Of a stretch of 64,000 nucleotides of DNA, positions 34,116-46,800 are shown in pieces. The notes beneath the pieces were generated by a model, which did not search any database, was not told where the DNA came from, and saw only the letters and a program-made list of their open reading frames with translations. The DNA comes from Rhynochetos jubatus (lineage: Eukaryota; Chordata; Aves; Eurypygiformes; Rhynochetidae), in assembly GCA_027574665.1 (NCBI GenBank), contig CM050648.1, positions 139,748,175-139,812,174 on the forward strand. Direction: 5' to 3'. The number at the start of each line of letters is the position of its first letter. Positions within the stretch are counted from its first letter, which is position 1. The position numbers and the translations under genes are program-made.

Positions 34116-36650
34116 AGTAGCTGTTAGACCTACTGATGTTTGTTTCTGAATGCTTGAACTGCTTATTGAGATGTTAAGATGAGGCACTAATTGCAGATAT
34201 ACTTGTGATCGAAGGCGGATGCGTTCAGAGCTGAGTGGAAGGTACTTTGAATAATGCTCTGCAGTCCCCGCTGTTAACTCCCTGGTTGTGAAGTACCTTG
34301 ACATACACACAGAGCTGGTGCAATACGGAGGTCCTTATCCGCAGAGACTGTGCGCAATGTGTGTTGTAGAAACAAAGCTGCGTTTAAGTTATCTGTGTGT
34401 AGATACAGACGTTCAAAATCACTTTGCAGTTAAATTATGCCATCCCCGGGGGAAGGGGAGCCCCCAAAACAGTGGAGTAGTCTGTGAGGAGTAAAACGCA
34501 AGTTATTTTCTGTAAAGGTATAGAGAGAAAGTTTCTTTGAGAAATGCTTTGAAAATGAAGGAGTCAGTGCCAAAGGAAACAGCCTTTTGCTTAGGATTTC
34601 CTGAGACTTAACTCGCTTGCTACTTACTAGACACTCTATACTGAGATTTGCAAGGTTTTTTTTTTTTTTTTTTTTTAAATAATTGCATTCACCTTTTACT
34701 TAATCACCTTTTACTGCATTCGCCTTTTACTCTTAGCTGGTATCTACTTTGCTATTTTAATACAGACCAGAATGACTCACAGGAAAGATTGTTTCTTCAG
34801 CCCGTCATCAGCGTTTCCTTAACTTCATTTGATTCTTTCCCTAGCTGTTTCCCTGATCCTTCTTTGCATGCTAATTTGCTGTTTGGCCAGAGGTTCACAC
34901 TGGTGCTAGGGAATAGACAACAATTTCTTTTTGTGTGGAATATAAAAGGCAGAAAAAACAATGATAACTCTCCTAGATGATAGGGAATGAATGTATCTGA
35001 GAGATGCTAGTAAAACCTCAGAGGTTCTCCTGATGAAACTGCTCAGCGTTAGTAATAGTGTTTCGGGTTAAGTAAAATGTCTTATTTCAATCTGGGAATT
35101 AACCTTAGAATATGTAAATATATATTTCTCAAGCTACAATGGGAGAGATGTTCAGCAAATGGATGACTACAAGTGGAAAGTTTTATAGCTGCCAAAGCTA
35201 TGTCATGAAAATACCAAAGAGTAATGTAAGGGAAAAGATGTTGCTTCAGCAATGGGGTCAAAAGCAAAGATTGCACTATAACCTGGGGAAATGTGATTAA
35301 CGAGCCTGTACACTGGCTGTTACCGATACACCTGCAGTTCACCTGCGGGGAACTTGCATCCCAGAATTGCTGAACAAATATATGAGATGATGCAAAGCCT
35401 GTCAAAGTCCCAGAGGTCTGTTGGCTTACGGTGAAGAAACTGGCTTTGCCTCGCTGGCTATCACCACTTTACAGCTTTAAAGCAAAGTAAATAATAGCGC
35501 ACACTCAGCTGGAGGCAGATATGTATCTAAGAACCTAATCTTTTATTTTGAAAGGCTTTGCTCGTGCAGATGTGGCTGATGCTATTTCCGAAGCATTGTA
35601 AGTACGAACAAATACCATTGCTTGCCAGGGACGTGCTTCATGTAGGATTCCTCCTGTAACCCTGCTTAGAGCATCCTAGTCGTGTGTGTTGTACGTCTCA
35701 TTGCAGCTCTCAGGCGCGTGCTAGTGCAGGAGAAAAGACAGGAAGGCAAAAGCAGGAGGCACGAAGGGCAAAGTCCACTCCAACATCAGTAGTTAGAAGA
35801 CAGTATTTGTTTAGGAGACAGAAGGAAAAAGTGAAATCCAGATATTAAAAAAAAAGGCAACAGTCCAAAACAAGGATAACCTGCAAACTGGAGAACATAA
35901 ACAACACAGGTGATGTGGGATGGCTGGAAAAGCAGGACAGTGCTGTTTGGGAGGTGTTATTAGTCATGGTGAATGTTCAGGTTTTTGTTCTTCTTTTCAG
36001 GCAATGCATATTTACTTATCTCTTACAAAAGGGTGTCTTTAAACCCTCGGTCAGTGTAATTCAGTATCAGAGCTGCTTGGCTCTATGTGGTTATGTTCCT
36101 GCCGCCCCCGAGCTCGCACCAGCCCAAAATCATAGGAATGATTAAGCTCACATTTGGCATCTTTTGAGAAATCTCCAGGTGAAAGTGGCCATTACTCTCT
36201 CAACAGGGGCTGCTGATAAAGACCGGGCTAATTACCAGGTGTGGAACAGCCATAATACCACCAGTAAAAGCTGGCAGCGCAGCCCGTCCGCTGTGTGGGA
36301 CATGGGCTGATGATATGATGCTGTTGTGAGAGGTGCCATTATCCCCAGAGAGCTCTCTGGCCTCTGCTGGCACCTCTGTGCACCATGCAGGCTCAGGGGC
36401 TGGGGGAAGGACTAGGTTCACTGCTAGGTGGCAAAGGAAAATTATTTCTCTCTTCTGATTTTTCAAACTGTGTAATTTTCCGCTCTTTGTGTCCGTTTTT
36501 GCCTGAATTCATAATGCAGCTACACGAAATGGTAAAATGCTTTTATTTTCTCTCACTGACCTACTTTATTATGTTCAGAGGATGGCTCTGGCCTGAAAAC
36601 CCAAAACTTTTAATGTAAAATTAATAAAGTTTCAATGGAATGAAGAAGCT
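34116..36650 (+). other. Probable 3' UTR / downstream region of the SERTAD4-like gene
   Basis: This is repeat-poor, AT-rich sequence after the stop. ATTAAA overlaps the stop codon at 34111-34116, another ATTAAA occurs near 35845, and the first canonical AATAAA is at 36623-36628. The poly-T run at 34655-34677 is a simple repeat. No further coding exon was recognised. Confidence 0.4.
36623..36628 (+). terminator. Candidate polyadenylation signal
   Basis: First canonical AATAAA downstream of the SERTAD4-like stop codon; about 2.5 kb of 3' UTR would be implied. Confidence 0.3.
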
Positions 36651-39600
36651 CTGTAGGATAAAAATCTTTAACCTCAACTGAAAAAACCTATTCCCCCTGT
36701 CAGATGCATCTTGGAAGAGTAACGTCCTTGCCTGCTGGAAGGGGCAGATAATTCCTTGCCCATGGAGAGCTTCTCTGATAAGGTGTTACGATAACTGAAC
36801 AGATATAATGGACAAAAATCTGGATCAGATAACAAAACTCCTTGGGCTACCTGTGAAAGAGGACGATATTTTACTCATGTTTTGCTCATGTTTTGCTTTC
36901 TTAAACAAAAAAATATCATCTGATTTTCTTCATTTCTACTTGCTCTAGGAGCTGTTAAAATTGATTACTTCTTTCTGGAAAACAGATTGGTTTTTTTATG
37001 GTTGACTATTTCATACGAAATTGAATCAAAGGTCCATAATTCTAAATATTTTAAGTCTGCTCCAGTTTTTTCTGCCTTCCACTTTGCACAGTGATTTGTG
37101 CTGTTGAAAAGTGGATTTGAAATATTTTGCTTCAGTGCTCAAAACCCATAGTTTTAAGGTGATAAGGGTGATAAAGAAGTACAAAGGTGCAATAACATTG
37201 CAAGTTACTCCCAAAATATTTTAATTTGATGCTTTTTGAATTCTATATTGATTTTAACATTTAGTTACTGGGTACCAGCATTTTAATACAGCTACATAGA
37301 GTGATTCTTCTTTTTTGGGTTTGTAGCCACTATTCAGCTCTTCTGGCTTCTGATGTGTGAATCTGTCTGTAGGTGGTCAACATTCAGTGATATATATATA
37401 TATATATATTCTATTATGGCTGCAGTAGGAACTCCCACATATGGGCTATGTTTGCACTGGATGTAAAGAAAGCCCTTCCTTCCCTTTGACAGTTGCCTTG
37501 GAGATAGTATATTCACCAGAGAGAACGTAGACGAGCTGGGTGACAAGGACAGACTTGGTAATGATAGCTGATCATTTTGAAAATGACTGGCTTAGGACAA
37601 TTCATTTTCATCTCAGAATAGCAGCACACTTGACTGTAATTAGTGCTTAAACAAGTTATGTTTTCTTTGTGCCGCTTTTCCCTAACTGGCTGTAAATGCT
37701 AGGCCTGATCCTGGATGGAGAAGGGGCGGTGGTGGCTCCGTGGGAGGCTCAGCGTGGGTACGTGCATGGGGTCACCTTCCAGAGCTGCATGAGCGGAAGG
37801 CAAGAGGGGTGCAGATGCTGGGAGGCAGCTTGGCTCAGCTGGCACCATCTCTGCCTGTACGACCTGGTGCAGACCCCCCAAAATATTAGGGTCCTGGTCC
37901 TGTAAATTCTTTGGTTGTCATCTGAGTTTCCCTGCAGGGATCCTCTTGCCGAAGCCAGCGAGCTCGTGTGCTTGACGCTCGGCACGTGCGTGAGCATGCA
38001 CAGGGCTGGGGTTGCTGCGCACCGCAGAACTGCCTAATGATCCTCAATTGCCTAATTATTGGTGAAAGTGATGAGCAAGCTGCCGCTTGAGTTCTTGAAT
38101 ACATTTATATTGCACTGTAAATTGAACTTTTGTTTTCAATGAATGTGTTGAGTATATGGACTATCGTGCCTTAAAGTCCCATCCTCATACAAGCCTTTGT
38201 ATATATTCTGTAAATCTGCAAACGGTGTATAGCTGATAACTGTGCACTCCATACCGATCCAGTCTGGTACTTGGCAGGGCCTTAGGAAACACAGCCCTGA
38301 GCTCAGTTTGCAATGAAAACAGAGGGGATATGGCAATTCACACTTCTTTTTTAGATTGCTTTCCTCTTCGCGGTTCATGAAATTCTGTTTTTCTGGTTTC
38401 TGTCGTAACTGGGTTCTGGGTTACCTACAATACCTGACACCCCTCACGGGAACTCAGAAAGTTGTAAAAAAGTTGTCTCCAGCTTTTAAACGCCATCTGT
38501 ACAGCGCGCTCTCAGCAGGGAATCACAATTGCATACAATAATTGTGGCAGGTGTTGTCAAGTATGTCATCATATATTTGACATGATTAACAAAGCAGAAA
38601 ACGGAACACCTATTTCTACCGAAATGCATGAGCCTGCATTATGTTAAGTACATGGTGATTATACACCACTTAATTGGAATAATACCTACTGGTTCTAGAA
38701 TAAAAAATGGCTTTTTAATGTTTAAAATTTCTTGGGACCTGATTAAAGGTTTTTATGAAATTGTTTTCTAAAGTGAATAGTAGAAAAATGTATATGTATT
38801 TTAAATATACATATGATGTGCATGTTATTAATAAAAATCTATTTCTATTGAACCAGATGGACTCTCATTGAATACATGCTGTTTGGTTAACAAGTTAACA
38901 CATAAGTAAAGTTACTAAGGAAAGATTTCTAACACCATCAACCACCTGCAAAATTTTAAATCCACAGATTCTTTGGGGAACCTGGATCCCTGGGATGAAC
39001 CTGGACCCACCTGACACATCTGATGTGCAGAGCTGGGGCAACTCCTCCCGATGCAGTGCAAACCCTGGCATTCTCTTGTCCTTCCCTGATCCCATCGTTC
39101 GCATCCCAACTTGCCTATGGGCTTGCAAGACCCTTTTCCTTTCCCTTGCTTATTTATTTTATTTAGGAATGTGCAAGGAACCACTTTTTCTCATGATGTC
39201 CTGCAGGACACCTTCCAGATGCTGCAGAAAGGTGAAACACAAAATTGGTAGTTACTGGAGTGGTTCAGGAAAATGGGAATTATTACCAAAAAGCCTGAAT
39301 ATAAACATAATAGAAATATCTGCCTCTCAGCTTTTCTTTAGGATTCTTTTTCTTGAAGAAACTGAAAGAAAACCCTGAAAACATTTTAGGGATATTGAAA
39401 ATGAGAAGTATTTACTAAAGGATGAACTCCACTGCGCAGGATCCTATTGAAGCAGCCACAGAGAAACATATTCCAGGACTGAGTACTTCTGTGCCTGCCT
39501 GCAGTCAAGGCTCAGGTACCATCTGGGGGCTGCAGGCCCAGCTGTTTTAAGGACCTGAGCATGGCAACCAGCTGCCTTAGGCACAGCAGGAGATCAGTCA

Positions 39601-40176
39601 CCTCCTCTGATTGTGCTGCCTCAAGAGAGCACAGCTGCAAGTTGTCAACTTGAGGATGGCTGTGAAACCACCCATCCTGAATCCCCTACATACCTTGTTT
39701 GAAAGGCTCTTACCAGAAATAAACAGCCACCAACCAAATCCTGAGATGTTCTTTATCAGACACAGCCCTTTATCCATCTCTGGACCTCTCCTATTTTTAA
39801 CCAAAAAGCAGTACCTAGGCCTTGGCATAGGTATGTGCATGACTTACAGGAAATTGCTGCTTAAAAGAGGTAGGCTGCATAGCTGCAGGTTTGTCTTGTT
39901 TGCTCCTCATAATATGTGTGACCAGCCTAGGGCCTCTGGGGTGGCATATCCCTGGCACAGAGGGTTATATTTGGATGGCCAAAATTCCTCCTAGATCCTG
40001 AGTGGGAGCTGCTACCTCTGCCGATACGCCACACTGGTAAGCAATGCTGCAGCTTGGGCTTGGTCTAATCTTGGAGAAAACTACTTTAGTGTGGAAATAT
40101 AAGGCAGCGTAGCAGCTTCCCAGCACAGCCTCACTATATTGTCCAACTGATGCAAATACTTTCCCACCACAGATAT
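36651..40176. other. Intergenic region without recognised genes
   Basis: No exon was recognised. It contains a (TA)n microsatellite at 37390-37409 and AT-rich, repeat-free segments (37555-37660 and 38031-38160) rich in TAATTA, CAATTG and TGATCA-type motifs, which have the look of conserved regulatory DNA. Confidence 0.55.
37390..37409. repeat. (TA)10 microsatellite
   Basis: An uninterrupted TA dinucleotide run, likely polymorphic in length. Confidence 0.97.
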
Positions 40177-40680
40177 CATAGAATCATGGAATGGCTTGGG
40201 CTGGAAGGGACATTAAAGGTCATCCAGTTCCAACCCCCCTGCCATGGGCAGGGACACCCTCCACTAGACCAGGTTGCTCCAAGCCTCATCCAGCATGGCC
40301 TTGGACACTTCCAGGGATGGGGCATCCACAGCTTCTCTGGGCAACCTGTTCCCAGTGCCTCACCACTCTCTCCGGGAAGAATTTTTTCCTGATATCTAAT
40401 CTAAATCTCCCCACTTTCAGTTTAAACCTGTCACTACAGGCCCTTGTAAAAGGTCTCCTTCCAGCTTTCTTGTAGGACCATTAAGGTATTGAAAGGCTGC
40501 TATAAAGTCTTCCCAGAGCTTTCCCTTCTCCAGGCTGAACAAGTCCAACTCTCTCAGCCTGTCCCCATAGGAGAGGCGCTCCAGCCCTCTGATGATCTTG
40601 GTGGCCTTGCTCCAACTGGCCTCCTCTGGACTCACTCCAGCTGCTTGATATCCTTCTTATGTTGAGGGGTCCAGAGCTGA
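40177..40680 (-). mobile_element. CR1 LINE 3' fragment, ~500 bp
   Basis: Antisense CR1 begins with CATAGAATCATGGAATGGCT and continues through GGCAGGGACACCCTCCACTA and CTTCTCTGGGCAACCTGTTC. It ends in the ORF2 C-terminus region around GGCCTCCTCTGGACTCACTC and CCTTCTTATGTTGAGGGGTC. It belongs to the same subfamily as the copies at 441, 9600 and 62950. Confidence 0.95.
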
Positions 40681-43600
40681 AAGCAGATTTTTCAAATATT
40701 TTCTGGATGAAAATATTTTCAAAGCTGTGAGAGTCATCCTGTCACTAGGCAAATTGCTATAGACTGAACGCAGGGTCCTCTATGCCAATTCCTCTGCTGC
40801 TAAAGGAGCTGGGGAAAGCACCGTGGGCAAAGCACCGTGGGCAAACCACTGTGGGCTTGCTTTGCTTTCAGACGTGTTTTCTGTTTTGCTCTTTATGGCC
40901 ATTTGCAGCCAGTTTGAATCGAAGCAGCTGCTGGGCTGCCCTGCCTCGGCACTGCCAGCCCAGACTCGTGAAGCAGCTGGCACAGGACCCAGGGAATCCA
41001 GCTGAAAGCTGTAATTCACCATTACATCCCACAGTCTATGTATTTCAGGGCTTAATTAATTCAGGCCCTCGGATAAGCAGCGCTGTTCACGAAGCTAGGC
41101 GGTGCTTTTGAGCTCCTGGCTGAAGTGTGCTGTGGAGCATCGCAACCTCCTGTTTTTCTAGCCCAGCAGGACAGTCTGCACTGCCTTGCTGCCTGCGGGC
41201 TGCTGTACCACTGGTGGGGAATTATCCCAGCTGGGCTGAATGGTGCCAAATTGTAGCTCTTACCGGTGGAAGGCAGTTTTTCCTAAAACAATCTGCTTAG
41301 TGGAAATTGTTGTCATTTTGCAGCAAGAAGGGTTGTGTGTAACATCTGCTGTCAGGGGAGAGGAAGGATGGCTGGGAAAGTAAAGGTCTTTCTCTCTGTA
41401 AGGTGCCTGAATCTCCTGTTCACAGCAGGGAGCTGATACTGCTCTCCCATGTTATCCTTTGACGGTCAGGACCACACAGGTATTTTAGCTGTGCTGAGGC
41501 CCTTCCATTACACCATCCCCTATGATGCCCACCAATGTGAATGCCCAGAGCTTGCAGCACTGTCTGGGCTTCTGAAGAGCTCATGGCCCTCACTGGCATG
41601 CTGGGGGGAGCCACGGGAGTTTTGCAGCATGTCCCCCTATACAGCTGGCATCGTTGGACCCATATCCAGACAGCATTCCCCAAGGCCAGTTGCACCGTTC
41701 CCCAGGCAGCCAGGGTGTCTCCCAAAGCTCTGCAGTGCACGGAGGGTTTGCAGCTCAAGGTGGTGCCATCCAGGGAAACCTCAGGATCTGGTAGGTGCAG
41801 GGAGTCACAGGGTGGGACTGTGTGAATGCGCCCACCGTGACAGTGCCATAAGGATGTAAACATCCTACGGTAGCATGTATTAAGTCAAGGCCTGCATGGC
41901 CAGGTCTAGAGAGCGATGCCCCCCCACATCTGCAGCCTTTGCATCATGGAATCAGAGTGCCGTTACTGATGATCACAGAGAAGGGTCCCTTGCTTACGGC
42001 ATTAGTGTAAATAGCTATTTTTCTGCAAAATTTTGTGTCTAAGGCCAACAGGCACCTTAGTACCATTTGGGGGCACTGGTCCATATGCGGATAGCTGAGG
42101 CAAAGACATGTCTGCTCTGGAGGAGAGCTAGAGCCCATCTCTGGTTGCTGCTCAGACATATGGAAAGGCTTTTGAGGAAGTACCTGAATTAGAAAAAAAT
42201 CTGGGCTGGAAGAGGTGGAAGGTCTCAGCTCACAGGACCCTTGCAGTTGCTACCAAGTAGTTACTCTTCGCATGTGATTGTTTTACCTGGCAATTTGTGC
42301 CTAGGGACATGGGTCTGAGTGAAGCACTGACCAGGTGTTGATGGACCGGCTTGGCAGTGTCTGCTCCAGTTCCACTTCAGATAAAATCAGTGCTGTGAAC
42401 GTTGGAAGGGAGACTTGTCACGAGACTAAAAAAACTCACATGGACCTGGCATTTGCAGTTCTCAAGGCTGGGGATCATCCGGAAATTGAGGGCAAGCTGC
42501 AGCTAACAAGGGAAAATAGTCAGTTAAATGTTGATAGCCCTGGGGACCCGAGTGCCCTGCCCGTCCACCTTGTCCTCGCTCTCTGGCTGGACCCAATCCC
42601 AGCAAGGACTGCCAGGCAGGTTTTTTGCCTGAAGATGGCACTGCTATATTGAAGGATTGCTGGAAAATTGTTGTGATAGAGCTGTTTGTAAAACCAGGCC
42701 GGGAGAGTTGGACTCAGGTGCTGGTACAGGGATGGGTGCTGGTGGGGTCGGGGCTTGAAGAACCCCTGGCCCCATGGAGAGGCATCCCCAAACCAAGACT
42801 CCCTCCGTACCTGTTTTGCAGTATAATTTTGTGTTTTTCTTTAGTGTTTAGACCCAGACAGTGTCCAAATCTTGCTCGTTTGGTGTAAACTCTTTCTCCT
42901 CTGCTCTCATAAGCAGCAGTGTGGTGTGTACTGGTTGCTGATGTTTGCAGAGGTCTGATGCAACCATACCCCAGAATGCAAGGAGCTGCTCCGGCTTATT
43001 CACAGGAGATCCTCCTTGTACTGATGACAAGAATGGGGATGGGAGCATGACCCAGGTGCTCTGGGTGCTCATGTCTAGTAAAACAGCGGTGGCCAGAGCC
43101 ACATGATAAATAAAGTTGTCTTTCCTGGGCCTGTGTCCCCTCCCCCCTTCTCTTCTTGAAGGACCTGACATAGCAGCAAATAATCCTTGCCCTGTGCAGG
43201 TAAGAATTAGTCCATAAAGTGTAGGAAATGCCCCTGGATGACCAAGATCTCCCAAATCTGTTGTCTGAGTGTCAATATTGTCTCTGTGTCAAAGGTGGTA
43301 GGAAAACAACTGCAGTTATGGTGAAATGGCAGAGAGGTCTTCTAGGGATCAGGAGTGAGAATGAAGTAGCCCAAAGACTGTGTCTAACCTGAGCTTGGTG
43401 GTTTGGGCATTAACCTGTATGCCAAGAGGCTGAGCAGCAGTCTGAACTAGGATGGAAGAGTGCCCTGATTGCCAGGGTATGGCACACCCCGCATCTGGTT
43501 TAAGGACTCCTTGGCAGAAGGACACTGTGCCAGGTCAGACGTGTCTGCAAACGGAGAAGCCTTGCTCCTCTGAAAGCTTCATGTTGCTCAGCTTTGTGCT

Positions 43601-46559
43601 TACTTATGTCGTTCCTCAGACCCTAAGCCCTGGTCCTCGTGGGATGGAGCCTGTGTGTCCACTCAGAGCTGGGGCTGGATTTAATGTCTTGTGTGCATTG
43701 GCACCTCCAAATGCCATGAAGAGAGAGAAGAAACAGCAATCATTGCTCGTTATAATTCTGTTTCCTTTGTACACAGAAAAAAATGCATAGCTGTGTGTCT
43801 TTATGATATTCACCACTGGAGGGCCACATCTACCCGCAGACTTTATTTAGGTTACATTAAACCCAGAGCTCCTGTCACCTTGAGAAATGTGTTGTACCGA
43901 CGTAATTGGGGAAGGCTGAAAAGCAGAAACTGTTTTCTTTGGGGAAAAACCTGGCTGTAAACTTCATTGGTTTGCAGTGAAAGAGGTTTTTTCCCTGTTG
44001 GAAGCTTTGTGGTTAGTTTTAATAAAGGCGGTGGGTTGGGAGGGAAGGGGGAAAATTGCTTCAGGATAGTGGAGCTGTGGAAATAGGAGCTTTAGTTTGT
44101 TTTGAACTGTGTTCCCGCTTTCATGAATAATCTAAGTACTGGGGCCATGTGCCACTGGAGGCAAGGAGGTCCTTGATCTGAACACACCGACAGCCATTCA
44201 TTGACGTGCTGTGCCTGTGCTGGCTGGTGGGACCCTGCGGCTCAGCCCTTCTGGTCTCCAAACCTCCTCAGCTCCCGCGGGCTCAGCAGGTTTCTGCAGA
44301 GCCCGGCCGAGGGGCTGAGCTCCCTTTTTCTGGTTAACTCACTGGAGAGATGTGGCAGGAGAGCAGCTCGAGCTCGACCAAGAAACTGTCACTTCTGCAG
44401 ATGTGTTAAAGTATGCTAAAGAGTTGTGCCTCTCTGGGGGTCTTGGCTCAGGCTGATGTGGAGTTTTTTTCAGCTTCACACAGACATTGCAGGTTTCTAT
44501 TCCAGCTTTGAATTCCTATAGCTTGGAGACACAGCAGAGCACTAGAAACATGAGCGGCGAGCCAGGTATCGCCCCAAGCCACGTTAGTCCCCTTTTTAAC
44601 TGCAGGGTGGTTCCTGCGAAGTTTTGTGATTGACTCTCTGGGAGCACCTCCTTTTTGATGGGAAACACTTGGGATGACTCCCCCCGTGACAACATGCACT
44701 TGGCAGGGTGACTTTGTTGCTTGCCCAGTTGGACCTGTCATCGCTGGCTTTTTCTCGTACCGTCTTGGGTCCACACTTCTAACGGCCCACGGAGGAATTC
44801 AGTTAAAAGCAGTAATGTTCCTGCCATGGATTGAATAAAGCTCTTCTTGGACTATGGAGGGCAGCAAATTGTCCAGAATACAGTAGGCTTTATCCCATGC
44901 TAATTTTAGCAGGTGCAGCTCTGTCGGAGATCACTGCAGCTGTGAAGAGGAATGGGGCTGCAGTGCAAGGACCAAGCACCAGGCAGCGTGGGCAGAGCAG
45001 GCAGGTCTGCACTGCTCGATGCTGATGGCTGGTTGGTGCACACATTTTTCTTCTCCACAGACTCCTGTGGAAATGTGTTTGCCAGCTCACGTGCCAGTTA
45101 GAAACTACCTGAGATGGAAACTACCTGGGTGCTTTGTCTTTTCTAGGCTATATTGTGCTATTGAAAGTATTTTTTTTTCCCCACATAGGTATGTGTACTC
45201 TCAGGAAAAGGCAGGGGAGCAAGCAAGGAAGGGCGGCAAGGTTAAAACCACAGACAAGTGCTCCACGGATAAAATACATCCTGCTTACAGGGGCTTGCAT
45301 ATGCGTACAAACCCTTCTGCACCTGTGTGTGTGGTGATCCCGGCTAGGTGTTGGGTAGGGTAGTGTGTAACAGTTTCAAGAAAACCTTTTGGGAACTTCT
45401 TAAAGAAATCTTTCATAGAACTTCAACTTTTTGAAAAGGCCATTCTAGATGAGAGCTTATTGAGCTGCACGTCTCTCTCTCCCCCTCCCCTCCCAGATGA
45501 CCATGTTTCCTATAAACTCCTTTGAAAATACCAGCTTTGATAAATAAATCAAACAGCATTGTACTTCAGAATCACTAATCGGATCTGATGCTGGTCAGTG
45601 AGCAAATTTTTTCCTCGGAAACCCTCGCAGAGAGGGAACCGGTTGCATTACATATCTTGTATCCTCATGGCATTTATGTTTTTGAAGCAAGATATTTCAT
45701 TTTTCTGGGAGAACATGGTATTTTTTTCTTTAGGGTAGGCAGAAGCTGGTTACAAATGTGCCAGGAGTAACAGCCATGCAGCCCTGTTGGTTCCTGTTGA
45801 ACCTCTTCTGGACCACTTAGAGCTTTTATAGCCCTGCAACTGGGAGTAACATCTCTCTATATACTGAGTAATGATGGATGTTGGTGTGGAGATGGCCAGT
45901 AGTGCTTCCTATTTGACACAGTAGGAATGAATGTGCATAAATGGAGCAAAATATAGGTCTGTGCATTGTATGTGCTTCCAGTCAACCCTCTTTTGCTTTT
46001 CCTGCCTATGGGATGGTGGGTGCAGCATTGTGGGAGGCTGTACCATAGATGTCTGTAAATGTGTTGCTTTCATACAGAAGGCAGCTTCTGTTCCATTTCA
46101 AACGTACGTGTGAAAGGGTGACAGCAGACAAGACCCAGCTGGGGTAAGGTATTAACGCTGTGCAACAGGCATTGGACTGGCTGGTTTGGGTGGTCTCTTC
46201 ATTTCAAGGATAATTTTGATAGGGTGGTTCAAAGCACAAATTCTTCTTAGATTCTACCCGGGCAGATTTAGAGCAAAATAGCACAGCACTGTGATTTCTA
46301 GGAAGGAATATTTCAACTTTTTAATGGAAGTACTGGGGGGGCTTAGCTAAGCTCAGAAGGAACTGCAGGGTGAGATTTTGGTAAATTCCATCTGGTTTCC
46401 CTCTTGGGGTCTGTAAGGGGTGACTATAGGACACCTCTCATAAAGCATCCGGTTTTGGGGTGGAGACTCTGTCCTTTCCAAGTAGACTGTGCCAGTGGTC
46501 GCAGCCACTTAAATAGGTGTTGGTTTATTATTTTTTTTTTTTTGTAAATTCCCTTTTTA
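40681..46559. other. Intergenic region without recognised genes
   Basis: Apart from the 14-bp tandem repeat, nothing recognisable was found. Open frames up to 147 codons (41420-41863, minus) show no known motif and overlap open frames on the other strand, as expected for locally GC-rich chance frames. Confidence 0.55.
40815..40856. repeat. 14-bp tandem triplication
   Basis: The unit AAAGCACCGTGGGC occurs twice perfectly and a third time with two changes (AAACCACTGTGGGC). Confidence 0.95.
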
Positions 46560-46800
46560 AAAGTGTATTGAAACCAGTCTGGACTCAGCTTCTAGCCACA
46601 AGCGTTTTGTTAAGCCTCTCTCCTAGATTAAGAATCCCTTTTAAGTGCCCGTTATCTTCTCCATGTGAAGACAGTGTAATCAAGTTGCCTCCCACTCTTT
46701 CTCTTTTGAGACTAAACAGATTGATCTCCCTGTCTATGGCTAAAAGGCCTTTTCTAAACCTTCCATCAGAGCTTCACTTGGATATTGGGGGCTGTAATGG
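46560..46800 (-). mobile_element. Ancient CR1/L3-like fragment
   Basis: Motifs TAATCAAGTTGCCTCCCACT, TTTTGAGACTAAACAGATTG and GCTAAAAGGCCTTTTCTAAA appear in the order seen in the reverse complement of old CR1 ORF2-to-3' UTR boundaries (caagtc..cctc, ctaaacaga, cttttctaaacctt). The fragment is heavily diverged. Confidence 0.5.
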
